The position numbers were made by a program, and so were the translations under genes. The notes beneath the pieces are model-generated. The model made no database searches and had not been told where the DNA came from. It saw only the letters and a program-made list of their open reading frames with translations. A DNA stretch of 64,000 nt from Prostheceraeus crozeri. Its lineage: Eukaryota > Platyhelminthes > Polycladida > Euryleptidae. Where the stretch lies: the NCBI GenBank assembly GCA_907163375.1, contig CAJQUW010009087.1, positions 62,001 through 126,000 on the forward strand, in the 5' to 3' direction. How positions within the stretch are numbered: the first letter of the stretch is position 1; every line of letters begins with the position of its first letter. Below are positions 1-11,192 of this stretch, in pieces.

Positions 1-635
1 CTGTGATGTCATTCAATTTCGATTGTCTTCACGTTCGATTAGAAAAAATACCCTCTTTACATACATTATTTTTCAACATTGGAATACATGAACGGCTGAA
101 ATTATTTTAGGTTTTTATTTGCTGGTTTATATACACAAGTAGATCTCTTGTTTATTAGACTTATTTTATGTTTAGGTGCAACTAGATGTCATGTAACTAG
201 TCCTTCATCACGTACACTGTATAGATCAATAGAACATATAATGTACATTCAATGATGTATTTCACCCATTATAAGATAAATCACAAAATGTTACTAGCAT
301 TAGAGACCAATCTTCCTACATATCAAAATTTTCAAGAACAGTCGGCGACTTTTTTGCAATGTGTCGACGTATTAGAAACAAGGTCAAAAATTTGAAGTGC
401 ACACCGTTACTGACCATCACCATCAAAGCGAAGTATCACTAAAAGTCAAAGACTGCGTGTTCTTCCATAACTTAACTGTCAAATACAATTCTAAATTTTC
501 AAGGTTGGGAATGGATTGATGCATTTTCCTCATTCATTTCAATCTACATTTGATCTTCAGGAAGAGGATTTTACAGTTGACTCTGCCGTAGCGTAGGAAC
601 CAGCTGATTCTAGTTGGTGATACTTCACCACAACG
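1..635. other. AT-rich non-coding stretch
   Basis: I see no convincing gene, tRNA or repeat here. The DNA is AT-rich and has only short, low-quality open frames. It is most likely intergenic or intronic host DNA next to the old transposon copies that follow. Confidence 0.4.
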
Positions 636-1179
636 TCATGCTGCATGGGTCCTCGTAGTCGCATGTCTTTTGCGATTGTTTTGGTAACCGAAATTCAGCT
701 TTTCTGCTATACATCCTGAAGTCTGCACACACAAACACCTATCACAATAATAGCTTTCCTTCAAAAAGCTGATTTGAATCTTTTGTTGCCATCTGTCGGA
801 CTTCTTTATTTCAATATGAATATAATTTTCTACGACTGTGTGGTTATTATATTCCCAATATTTTGGCTTAGCCTTCATCAAGGGATACAGAAAGAAATTG
901 CCCTTAATGCCATCAAGAAATTAAAGACGGACCTATCTACTCCTATTATTCATTAGTATCCAGCTACTAATACAACCTAGAACCTTAGTGAGACATGTTG
1001 CAAAATCTATATTTCTGATAGACCAAATTATCACAAAATCATCCTCCAGGTGTTCCTACAGGGTGGGTAGTGGAAACATGTTTAAAACGTTTTAATGTCC
1101 TTGCATTCGATTAAAACAACACAAATTTATAAATTCTGTCACTATGCTTGAAAATATGTGTTGTAACAGTTACATGCCA

Positions 1180-1435
1180 AAGCCAGCAGCGAAGTATTGG
1201 TACAGGGCACCACAGGAGATTGGTTCCACACATCCGTCGGAGTGCGACAGGGTGCCTACTCTCACCCACCTAAATTAACATCGTCCTTGAACGCATCATA
1301 ACTGATGCCCTCGATCACCATGGCACAGTCACCATCGGAGAACAGCTAATCACAAACCTACGGTTTTCTGATGACATCAACGGTATGACTGGAAATGAGG
1401 AAGAACTAAAAATAAAGACAAGACTGCGTCGATAT
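1180..1435 (+). mobile_element. LINE reverse-transcriptase fragment (RTE/craniate-like RT)
   Basis: A short plus-strand stretch reads as part of a non-LTR reverse transcriptase: a VRQG motif, an LERIITDAL-like segment, then ITNLRFSDDINGM, which corresponds to the palm block LRFADD (here SDD). Only about 80 codons are recognisable. The frame is damaged and neither end of a LINE is visible. It abuts the 3' part of the piggyBac transposase on the opposite strand, so one probably inserted into the other. Known of the family: this motif order belongs to RTE- and Jockey-type LINEs. The clade is uncertain. Confidence 0.55.
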
Positions 1436-3268
1436 GGGGTGCTTGTTTGCTTCGTGCTTGCTTCGTTTGGGGACGTAAGAAACAATTGAGCAATTTGGTA
1501 GAAAACCAAAGACTGAGCTTACGACAGGCCTACTTGCACTCGGAGAAGTCTGTGGAGGCAGTTCCGGTTTGTTTTTTCGAATAGTGCCCAAGTATGTCAA
1601 CTGGTATGCCTGTACCAAATGCAAGCTTGAGAGGAAGTTATCTGCAATTATATTCCTCCCGGAATTAGAAATGGAATCAGTTAGTTCCAGTACCACCCGA
1701 GAAGCTTGCCCAACTTCTCGACTATTTCCTCGCCGTCCTGTATAGTCAGCATTGTAGCAATACTGACGTGCGACTGTCCGCCAGGATCCGAATCTTTATC
1801 CCATAACGACCGGGTTTGGATGGGATGTACATGCGAAATCCGCATCGGCCTCTGAAGGTTACAGGCTGCTCATCAATAGTCATATCACATCCTGGGACAT
1901 AATTGGACTTGCATTTGGAAATGAAACAATTCCATATTTCGCGATGTTTCTAATTTGTCATCTGCTCTCCTTTCTATTCGTGTGTGAGCGTCGTCAAATC
2001 TCAGCCGAGAGCATACATCTGTGAAACTATCTCGGGGCATCGATTGCCTGAATATAGGTCGTCCATCTTCCAAACTCCATAATTGACTGATTGCCTCATT
2101 CTTTGAACAATTAACTCCTGATAGAAGGAGGAGACCAATAAATTTTCGTATTTCTTCTTCGTCTGCATCTTTCCAGGCTGAATTTCGACGACGTCCTTCT
2201 GTATTGGTATGTTGCTTGATGATACGAATCATGCGAGGTGTGATAAAGTTCTCAAATATCTCATTCGCCGATGCAGATGACTGTCGAATCTGTCTTGATG
2301 GTCCTGGATGCTGCCTAAAAATATTAGCAGCTCTTTGACGACCTAACGTGTTGTATGGTGTTTTCCGCCAACGAACCAATCCATTCCTTGATATCATTTC
2401 GGCTTCATTTTCATCCACCTGCGCAATCGTTTCTTCCTCAGAGCTTGATTCAGATTCACTATCTTCCGTGCGAATTCTCTGCGCCATGATGTGAATATGA
2501 CCATGTGCTTTGCTGCGAGAGAAGATATACCTGAAAACAGAGTGAATGGTGAATTTGTTCGATCATCAGCCAATCACAGCTTTCCGAACAAAGAAATGTG
2601 ACACACATTGTCAGCGATTGTATCAACCGAGTGAAATAATAACCTTTCGAATAGGGTTTGAGTTTTGCTACTGTTGATACCTTCTTGTAATTGCATTTGT
2701 GCTGTCACAAAAGTACTTTTATCTTGGCGAATGCAGTCAAAGACAATGAAGATAATATAATAGACTGCAACTTCGAGCGAATCCTGAAATATCTATGATC
2801 AATCGTTAACTATCTATGTATGGTAACTCCTATCTTTCAATGTATAATAATTGTCCGATATCTTCATTCAGTGAAATGAAGTTGATTCCATAACATGCAG
2901 AGATAGGGAAGTTTCCAGTCATTATATATGATTCATAGTCTTTGAACACAGCGCTACAACTGCGATTTATTTGACAACTTGTTACAAAATAAGCAATGTC
3001 ACAAAGTTGAAAATTGATATACTTCAATGATACATCGGAAAAGTTCATTAGGTCAGTTTGACCCATTTCGTACTAAGTGTGTAGTGTTTGACAAAACATT
3101 GTTTTGAGTGTCTTCTATGTGGGATACAACGTTTATAATTTGGTTATCTACTCAAGATACGTAAAAAATAAAAGTCAATGAGTTACAAGTTCATTCGTTT
3201 ATATAATTGAGATCTACAACAATTTGAATTCAAAAAATGGGTCAATCTGACCCGTCCGTAGTTAGAGG
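1406..3268 (-). mobile_element. Degraded piggyBac-family DNA transposon
   Basis: The right end is a piggyBac-type terminus: read on the minus strand it begins CCTCTAACTACGGACGGG and continues with the GGTCA...TGACCC pattern, next to a TTAA target site at 3269-3272. A related GGTCAGTTTGACCC motif at about 3046-3060 looks like a subterminal repeat. The minus strand then codes for transposase remains (1406-2487). The opposite terminus was not found; a LINE scrap at about 1180-1435 may have replaced or displaced it. The copy is old, with the transposase interrupted. Confidence 0.7.
1885..2487 (-). pseudogene. piggyBac transposase, N-terminal part
   Basis: A 200-codon frame begins with an acidic, serine-rich segment (residues 1-30). 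It continues into the DDE_Tnp_1_7 (piggyBac) domain: RWRKTPYN near residue 40, then IRKFIGLLLLSGV, LWSLEDGRPIF and RLRFDDAHTRIERRADDKL, all family hallmarks. The family is an RNase H-fold cut-and-paste transposase that targets TTAA. The frame stops well short of the usual length of about 580 residues. Further matching segments continue downstream in other frames (MTIDEQ and FRGRCGFRMYIPSKPGRYGIK at about 1785-1885; NIIADNFLSSLHLVQ within 1406-1696). It is therefore a pseudogene. Confidence 0.8.
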
Positions 3269-3299
3269 TTAAAGTATGCCGCTTTCTTCGTGATAATGA

Positions 3300-3725
3300 T
3301 ATCTGCTGCTGTATATATTCGGATTATATCGTTACTTGCTTGGACTTACTTGCTTGCGTGATTTCGACATTCGCTTTCCGGACTACAGCGCTTATGATTT
3401 ATATTTACAACCCTATATGCGGTTATATTTACAAGACTGTTCCTTCCAGTTTGCAACCTTCCTCAGTCGTCAATGCATAGTCATCGTCTCGCCTCCGACT
3501 TCCAATTGCACATTTATCCCTTCTTAGAATTCTGTCGCCGCTATCGCCTGCACATTATCTCTACATCGCTTGCGTGCTTGCAACGCAGTGTGACGTGTTT
3601 ATGTCCTGCCCTCTCGCGATTACTTTTTGTGACCCTACGCGAGCACCGCGCTAGGTTTTTATTGTAAAGCTCTCGCCGATTGTTACTTTGTGAGACTAAT
3701 AAAGACATCATTATTATTATTATAA
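3300..3725 (+). mobile_element. Retroelement 3' end with (ATT)n tail, copy 1
   Basis: The stretch ends in an AATAAA-like signal followed by a run of ATT triplets (3700-3722), as in 3' tails of LINEs or their SINE partners. The 120 bases before the tail match the organisation of 55340-55467 further right (TTGTGACC, TACGC, CGCGCT, TTTTGTAA, then TTGTGAG and AATAAAG). Two copies of the same family are therefore present in the window. No coding capacity is recognisable. Confidence 0.5.
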
Positions 3726-6113
3726 TAAAATCTCCGCGATATCCATGGATTTTTCAAAATTTTCGATTTCCATTCATAGATATCTCTATGGATCTCCATA
3801 TCCATGGCAAGCCTGATCATATCTGCTGTTTGAAAAGCAGGAATGCTTTTGTTGGCAGGTATTAGCATATTTCCATTTCCGGACACTCATATTTGCGAAT
3901 ATGAACTCAACTCTGACTACTGCGATTTGATTGCCCATCGTCTAGCCAAAAGGTATCCTCAACATCCACTATAATCTATCGAGATGCTCACTTCTCTATG
4001 GCACTTTTCATTATAAAATCAAAACTCTGACCAAACATTTCAAGTTATCCTTAATAAAGTTAACTTAAGCTCACTTGTGTTCTGTCACTCTCTTTATATA
4101 CTCGCCACGGCTGAATCTTGTGTGAGATGCAATTATTATACACTCAGGTCCACTATATTCATGCAAAGGTTAATTTTGGTAGATGACTAGGAATATTAGT
4201 TTACATATATAGTTTACATATACAGTTCAGATACATATGTGGCTTTGTGAATAACTGAATATGCCTTGGCTCGACACAATTTTAAACTAATATTTTGGGA
4301 ATCCAACTACGGTGACTGTCAGTAAAAATATAGTCTGCATGTATACATGAAATGAATTTCAAATTTCGATCGAAAAACATTGTAAGCTTTTATACATGTA
4401 GATAGTCAAGGGAAATGGGATATGCAATTTTGATGAACAAATTTTAACTCTATCCAAAAGGAGCAAATGCTACACCGACAATTGCTACCTGTAACTGCAC
4501 ACAAAGCACACTCAGACCAAGACTCAACCGGCTGCAAAAAATGACTACTAGTGCGAACAGTGGACGGACATTCATCAATCGAATGATCCATACTGACTTT
4601 TCAAACTGAATTTTCCTTTTCTCTCTTCCTTAGTAGCATTTGCAAGCGATAGGCGACATTTCGCAAAAGACTTTTTACTATTATTATCATAGCAAGCCCC
4701 TATTTGAGGTATTTTCAATTCTTAGAATCATACAGGTGAGGTAAATAAGAGGTTTTCTTATTTCTAAAGGTCACTAACTTTCATTGGGAGAAGTGCATTT
4801 TGTATGGATTTTGAAATTCTGATCACTGTCACTGCTGTTTTCACCGCAAATGCAACACATATGAACGAAGTAAACATTTTGGAATTCTAGAATTTTGGAA
4901 TTGAGATCCTTTTATTTGTGTCAGGCGAAGAAAAAGGAAAAAACTCCTTCGGAAGAAATAAAGTGACAGGTAAATTGACCACTTATTTGATAAATCTGAA
5001 ATAGCTATAAATCGACAACACTTTAATCCACTGTTTTATTGCGCACAACATTGAAAATACATGATGTTGAAAAATATGGTGATGATCCTAAACTTTTCCG
5101 AATTTGAAGGAAAAAAGTAAAATTGATGTCATCACTTCCTGCGACAATTTAACATTACTTAAATAAAATGACAGTTTACAAAATAGAAAGGGATAGCGAC
5201 GATGCGAGGCCGATATTGATTAGTGGCATCAAATATTTCAGTTTGTAGTTAAATACTGCGCCTATTTTGCAGCGTTTTTTATGAAAGCAAATATGAAAGA
5301 GCTACGTTCATTTACTACGTTCATTTTCTTAATTTTTTAACACATTACTGGCATTTCATTTGATTTTGAATGCCAGCAGCTATAAGTAAATGATGCTGAA
5401 TGAAACAAAATGTAAATAAAATCACTAAATATTGAGTTGCACCTTCAGATCTGAATGTCCAACTATTATACTATCACAGTAGTGTTATCAAATTGCGTAC
5501 AAACATCTCAAATTTACTCCGGGTATGGCTGAAATTTAAATAGGGAGCTGTGTTGATGTTGAGTGATGAACTAAGCCTGCTGATGTTCTCATTTTTCATC
5601 TGAGGATGCAAGCATCTTATTATTCTATTCAATGCTTTGAAGTTGATGGAATGCAGATTGATTGATAGTATTCATTATTGATAAGTCGGTAAAAGTCAGC
5701 GCCTTATCCTCATACAATTCGACATTCACGTTACCACAAACCAGGCCTGTATAGGTGCACTTTTCCAACAGCAAGATAGGGGAATCTTCAGTGAACATGC
5801 ATGCAATGATTCAAGGGCTTAAGGGGATTAAAAGATCTTCAAGTTTCAAATAGACATGAAACTACAAGTGCAATGAAAAAATGAAACATGAACCAAGTCT
5901 GGGATTAGAGGCCCATATGCAAGTACTTCAGCCTACCTTGATACCCTAATGCAGACCAAACTATGGAAAAATGGGAGGAAAAATTTAGCATTCGTAAATC
6001 AGATCATGCCTTCAAATTCAACGTCAAGCGTCATTGTTCTAAAGATGCTTTGGAGAAATCAGACCATAACTTCAATCATTAGAAGATTAATTGTCAGTGT
6101 GAATTCTACTCAC
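3726..6113. other. Long stretch with no recognised gene
   Basis: This stretch is AT-rich. Open frames are short and match no family I recognise. Near 3735-3810 there are several palindromic ATATCCATGG/ATGGAT repeats. The region is probably intron or 3' flank of the Ig-like host gene whose exons begin at 6114. Confidence 0.35.
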
Positions 6114-6284
6114 ATTGAACGTCCAATTTCATTGTTTTCGTTGGACCATCCTCAAATCCGCAGACCAAGGACTTTCCATTGTCGGAACGAAGAGGTGTTA
6201 TCCACCAACCCAACTCCCTCACTTCATATCCTTCACTGTCAGCCTTCGGAGTGTTATAATGCGGCTTGCCAAGATCTCTTCCTC
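6114..6284 (-). CDS. Host gene exon, second half of an Ig-like domain
   Basis: On the minus strand a TTTTCAG acceptor precedes 6284 and a GTGAGT donor follows 6114. The 171 bp between are fully open in the phase left by the upstream exon (6342-6528). The product includes VRELGWWITPL and SLVCGFEDGPTKTMKLDV. The cysteine in SLVCGF would pair with that of YITCEV in the preceding exon, as in Ig domains. The exon ends in phase 1, so a further exon should lie at lower coordinates; I could not find it. Two clean splice sites with a matching phase make this a likely real exon. Confidence 0.55.
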
Positions 6285-6341
6285 CTGAAAATGAGAATTA
6301 CTTCAGCAGGAAGTCTCACAGAAGGAAGAACATTCACTCAC

Positions 6342-6528
6342 CAATCGTCGCCTTTATCCTTCTAGAATGAGAAGAATCTCCTATCTGCACCTCACAGGTG
6401 ATGTAAGCGTCCTTAGAGGCAATTACAGGATATTTATGCTGTCTGTCTTTGATCGTTAATTTGCGAACAGAAGGACTCCATCTGACCGTCAGATGTTTTG
6501 TCTTGACACCTTTCTTTCCTTGGTCGGC
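6342..6528 (-). CDS. Host gene exon, first half of an Ig-like domain
   Basis: This exon is bounded on the minus strand by a CAG acceptor (6529-6531) and a GTGAGT donor (6336-6341). It is 187 bp and open throughout in one frame. It encodes HLTVRWSPSVRKLTIKD, then YITCEVQIGDSSHSRR, resembling the B-strand cysteine and following strands of an immunoglobulin domain. The ending phase (1) matches the next exon at 6114-6284. The exact Ig subtype and the gene are not identifiable. Confidence 0.55.
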
Positions 6529-6638
6529 CTGTTGATGATGAAAATGTGTTCATTCAACGACAAATTTACTTAAAGGAAATTCTGTTTCACTCACAGATGT
6601 TTTGGTATACTAGTGTGATTACTTTCTCAGTCAGTTAC

Positions 6639-6727
6639 CTTTTAACCTTTGCTTTTAAGAATAATGCGGAGCTGGGCGAGTGCGAACATGACACAAGCAT
6701 GCAAACGACGATGTAAACATTCTTCAT
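6639..6727 (-). CDS. Candidate signal-peptide exon of the Ig-like gene
   Basis: A minus-strand ATG at 6727 opens a short frame beginning MKNVYIVVCMLVSC, a plausible secretion signal (basic start, hydrophobic core), about 110 bp upstream of the Ig exon. It is followed by possible donors at GTAACT (exon end 6639) or GTTAAA (exon end 6647). Only the latter keeps phase 0 with the next exon. The start therefore fits a secreted or membrane Ig protein, but the donor choice is unresolved. Confidence 0.4.
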
Positions 6728-6974
6728 CCGGATCGGATGTGAAATGTAGCGACTACAGACGCGTATAAACGGCACACATTCATTACCCAGCCCTACTTGA
6801 TGGATGCATAATCCACTTCGAATCAGCAGAAAGCACATCATTACTCACCGGGTCATTTGGACTCTTTTATGTGCGCTCTCTCTACAATGAAGTAGACGAT
6901 ATCCTTAAGACTCAACGTGACTATTCCTTGGATGCAATACTTTTGATTCAGATCTGGCATAACACGGACTCCGT

Positions 6975-9380
6975 TCCGTGCTGAAGCCTTCACAGTGACA
7001 GAGGGACCAAGACCGCGCAATTCCCATACTGATCAGCAACTTCTTGCCAATCACGGTGGCATTACGGTGACGTCAATTTCACAAGTCAAACTCTTACATC
7101 TCCGAGTAAGCGATCCCACGATTTTTGAGCACCTATGTGCACGAGTTGTTTTAGGATCTGCATCTTGTGTTGCCAAACTTATTTATCGCAAAGGGAAAGT
7201 CTCAACTCCCTTCTATGACGAACTTGTGAGTCTACTGGAGTGTGTCATGACTAGGGCGGCTTTTTTTGACCTCATTGCATTATTAACTTTATTTTCCGCC
7301 CTAGTCATGACTTATTCTGAACCTGGCGTTGTCGCCGGAGTTGAGAACCCAACCAACCAACCCATATACCCGTCGTCAACTCGACATCATGTCAGAATTT
7401 GGCCTCACGTGCCGCGTGAATGAACCTACTCACGACCTCGGGCACCATCGATATGGATTTCACTCCCACTGATCGCCCTTGACCTACAGTGACATTCTTC
7501 TGATCCAGGACTCTCGGATCACCGCCTCCTTCACTGTGTCTCATGCTTGTCCTGTCCTCTACTTACCTGTGCGACCTCGACATATCGACCAAGGAATTGC
7601 CTTGACATTGACAACTTTCGAAGGCGTCTAGCTTCGTCGTCACTCTCAGGCTGCTTGATGCTCGCGAACTCGCAGCATTGCACGATACAACTATAACTGC
7701 GAACTTCGATGATCTCATCCCTCGCCGTTCCTCTTGTCGACATTCAAAGTGTGCGGTTGGCAGTCTTGAGCGACCTTTCGTAGTACCTCCTCTCCGGACT
7801 CTGCTGCAGCTACTCACAGCTTATGGAAGAAAGGACCCGTTCGCTATTGCGACAGAAAAAAGTTTTCAACTGGCATATTGAAGCCAGCTCCGAGTGGCAG
7901 TCGCCAAAGAAACTCTGGCGAACCACAGACCAACTTATGGGCAGGACTCGTCAACCCTCTGCAGCTCCCATCTCAGCATCTGAATTCCTCCAATTTTTTC
8001 AGCACAAGGTTAGCGCTGTCTAACAAGTCACCTCAGCATCAGCAGCATCAGCAGTTTACTCCTCATCGCCTGGTTGCACATCCATCATACAATTTTGAAG
8101 CTTCATGACAAGTACCCACACTGTGACCCATTAAATGCTAGACTTCTGAATGCCTGTGCCGATCTCTTGATGCCATTCCTGCAGAACAGCTCCTTTTCTC
8201 TGGTGCGTTCCCTGTCGTTGAAGAGTATCTCCATCATTCCAAGTTTCAAGGCAAAAACAATCCCAACGATATCAGCTCATATCGACCCATTGCGAATCTA
8301 ACAGTTCTCTCGAAGCCTGTTGTTATCATTGAAGTTCGACAGTGTCTGTATTCCACCTGTCTTCAACCTGATGCCCAAAAAGCTTCCCGCACTCACCACT
8401 AGCCACCTGAAGCTCCCTGATCAGTTTTGCAGCATGGACAAAGGAAATGCTTCACTCCTGTCTTTTTTGGATTTTTCCTCCGCATTCGACACTGTCGATC
8501 ACAAAATACTGCTGCGGTGACTCGGTCAGTCAGGAAATGTACTCATGTGTGTCTTATATATTGTCACTTTCAGCATGCCAAACTTTGAGAGTCATCTTCC
8601 GCCCGCTCCTCTGTCAACGCTGGAGTTTTACAAGTATCCATGCTAGGCCCACTGTTTTTATGCTGTACACTTCTGATCTCCGCAAATTTATGGAACAATG
8701 TGGCTTAAGTATACATATGCATGCTGATGACACCCAGGTGCCAGGTGAACGGGTTCTGTTCTCCATCAGATACAACATCGACAAGTGGCACTCCACCAAC
8801 CGCCTGCAGCTGAACGCGGATGAAACAAGTTTCATGTGGTGCTTCTCCACTAAACGACGAGACATTCCCATTGAACCTATTCCAATTCGTTTTCTTCGCC
8901 AGATTAGATCCGCCAAAAGTTCTATCTCTCGCCTAATCGCCATCATGCTGATCAAATCCCTTATCGTCAGGCGCCTCGACTACTGTATCACTACCCTGAC
9001 CGGACTGTCCCAGTCATCACTCTAACGTCGTTATTAATAACGTTTCTGTTCGTCTGGTTTTCCCCTTCAGTGGAATGATCCGATTTCTCACTGATTTCAT
9101 GAGCTGCAGTAACTTCCCATTCAGGTAAGACTTCACCTCTAGGCTGGTCTCGTCCAACTTCTCGACTTTCATTCAGTCCGCATGATACTTGCCGGAGAGT
9201 AACAGACTCTGATCTGCTTCCACTGCTTCACTCAACACGTCATTTGTGCGCCACCGGACACTTGAAGGTCCTGCATTCCAAGTATCTGTCTCGATGGGTT
9301 GGAATCATATTCCACATAACATTCCCGAAATCACTTGTTTCTCGCAAGTGCGACCATCTTCCCTTTGTCTTCATTTGTCT
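6975..9380 (+). mobile_element. L2/CR1-type LINE, heavily degraded
   Basis: The plus strand carries an ordered series of fragments of one non-LTR retrotransposon. First are endonuclease pieces (ANHGGITVTS near 7040, ARVVLGSASCVAKLIYRKG near 7140-7200, then NEPTHDLGH near 7420). Then come RT pieces: FLDFSSAFDTVDHKILL at 8460-8520, TSDLRKFMEQCGLSIHMHADDTQ at 8670-8740 with the catalytic DD, and RLDYCITTLTGL near 8970. A C-terminal tail runs to about 9360. Many frame changes and stops are present. The order and motifs are typical of L2-clade LINEs. A 54-bp palindromic insert interrupts it at 7251-7304. Confidence 0.75.
7251..7304. repeat. 54-bp micro-element with inverted ends and 6-bp flanking repeat
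   Basis: The sequence starts CTAGGGCGG and ends CCGCCCTAG. TCATGA flanks it directly on both sides (7245-7250 and 7305-7310). With the flanks the arms pair over 15-16 bp. It lies inside the LINE endonuclease region, where it looks inserted. It could be a tiny MITE or a stabilised hairpin. Confidence 0.45.
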
Positions 9381-9631
9381 ACATCAGTGCAAATGTGAAT
9401 TTCAATTAATCTTGAATTTGGCGCCATTTCAATTTAAAACAAAATAATTCATAAAATATGGCATTTAAAAGACAGTGGAAGTTCAGGACTTCAAATACAG
9501 AGCGTTTTAACTACCATGGGTTTAACGACGTCGACAAGTGTTAGTGTTGTGACCAACATAATATGCTCATGGGTTAATGCGACGTACCACAGTCCTATTC
9601 AGTGTCAGTGATGAACGAAGAAATCGCGAAC

Positions 9632-9637
9632 TTCATG
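9632..9637. repeat. Left target-site duplication of the outer Polinton
   Basis: TTCATG immediately precedes the left TIR. The same six bases follow the right TIR at 49160-49165. A 6-bp duplication is the Polinton integrase signature. Confidence 0.9.
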
Positions 9638-10257
9638 AGTAGTAAGTAAAACTCCACTTCTGGATAGCGCAAGATGGCCGCCGTCGCTGACGTCCCCCCC
9701 CCCTCCTGTCAGTCGAGTCGGTCGTGGTGTGCCGTCGTGTTGCTTCGAGTCTGACGTCCCCCCCCTCTGGCCGGCCGTTGTAGCGCGAGGTGATGTGCTC
9801 TCCAGGTTGGCGTGGTGTGCCGGCCAGGTTGGGAGGGTGGACTGTCGTAGCTCACCTGAAAAAATCCTAAGTGTCAGAGTGACTTTGTATGGACAAAATT
9901 TTGAAAATTTTCCAAAGTGTGGCATTTCGACCTGGGACCCTGACCAAAGTTTGTTTCATCAAATTTCACTGCCCCCCCCCCCCCCGACAGCAATCTTCTA
10001 ACTTTGGTTCTAGTGGACGGATTTTGTCTTACAGCTACTCGTTTGAAAGAAGAGAAAAAACTGCTCGACGACATTTTTGTCGCGAGTCAATCGGACCAGC
10101 CGTTCAAAAGTTAGAGCTGTTACAAGATTTTAGGTCGGAGCTCACCTGAAAAAATCCTAAGTGTCAGAGTGACTTTGTATGGACAAAATTTTGAAAATTG
10201 TCCAAAGTGTCGCATATCGACCTGGGACCCTGACCAAAGTTTGTTTCATGAAATTTC
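9638..10257 (+). repeat. Left terminal inverted repeat of the outer Polinton
   Basis: The 620 bp match 48540-49159 on the other strand with a few percent difference. The outer 200 bp are GC-rich with GACGTC next to long C runs. Inside lies a roughly 300-bp unit (starting CTCACCTGAAAAAATCCTAA) that recurs at about 9850 and 10140. A third, inverted partial unit follows to about 10390. Open frames here (for example 9729-10149) are repeat artefacts. Confidence 0.9.
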
Positions 10258-10561
10258 TCCGATAGAGGGGGGAGGTCAGTGAATTTTGATGAAAAAAGTT
10301 TTGGTCAGGGTCCCAGATTGAAATTCGGAAGTTTAAAATTTTTCAAAATTTTTACCACACTGTAGCTCCCACACTTAGGAATTTTTTCACTTGTGGCATG
10401 TTACATGGCCATGTGCTGAGCCACCCACTTCCCGTGGTCACATGAGAATGGTTCAGGTGTCATATGATAGAGAATGATGAGACGAATCGTTTGCAACAAA
10501 CCGCATGTCGCTACGATGAACAGTTTTGGAGATAGAGCCATTTTAAGTTTTCTTCCGAGCA

Positions 10562-10569
10562 TATATAAA
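10562..10569 (+). promoter_or_regulatory. TATA box and probable spliced 5' UTR of the first left-arm gene
   Basis: TATATAAA lies about 630 bp upstream of the ATG at 11193. A strong donor (GAG|GTAAGC at 10611) and an acceptor (TTACAG at 11173, alternatively CTCAG at 11190) would remove most of the gap as a 5' UTR intron. The arrangement explains why no frame is open between 10600 and 11190. Confidence 0.5.
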
Positions 10570-11192
10570 CCCCCGACAACGTAAGTCTGATCACTTCATC
10601 GAAAGACGAGGTAAGCGACGGTCGTCGCTCTGAGTTCCCGATATCGGGTGTTTCAAAGGACTCTATCTTTTGAAGTAGGCAAGCTATCTTCTTACTTCAA
10701 AGTTTGTGTGATAGAGTTTGATAGTGTCTTTACCACTGATAAAATTTTTTAAAAGTAGTATGAGTAGTAAAATGCGGAATTTTTTAAAAATTCTTAATTT
10801 TCAGTTTTTTCAAAGTTTTAACATGTAGACTAGGGTTTTCAAGTATGCTGAGTTCAAATCTGCTATCAGATTTGAAATTTAACTAAGGCTAAGGCAGCTT
10901 TGAGGGGTTAGATCCCAGCTACTGATCACTACCTTTGACTCGGCGTTGCTGTTACCACTTCGGGGCAGTGACAATGATGTCTTCAGCTGTAAATAGCGGG
11001 TATCGGGGAAGATCTCTCACTTCCCTAGTGATCAGTACAAGGCCTTCGGGCTGTCGACGGGATCGAGTGCCACTCACTACACTCAAATCTATCATTCCTC
11101 ACTAAGTGTAATGCTTTAGGAATATGACTGTACTACATGATTCCAAACTTATACAAATTTCATTATCTTACAGTTAACGAGAAATCTCAGGC

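Noticed and set aside
2830-3066. 78-codon minus-strand frame starting MGQTDLMNFSD as a gene
   Set aside because: It begins inside the subterminal repeat of the piggyBac element and has no recognisable family; probably untranslated transposon sequence.
3735-3810. Palindromic ATATCCATGGAT cluster as a regulatory site
   Set aside because: Short AT-rich palindromes in a repeat-rich intergenic stretch with no gene nearby; chance or decayed repeat.
9605-10149. Several overlapping open frames of 66-106 codons in the left TIR (and 48654-49254 on the right)
   Set aside because: They lie wholly in inverted repeats with C/G runs, overlap one another on both strands and give low-complexity products. 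Open by composition, not coding.
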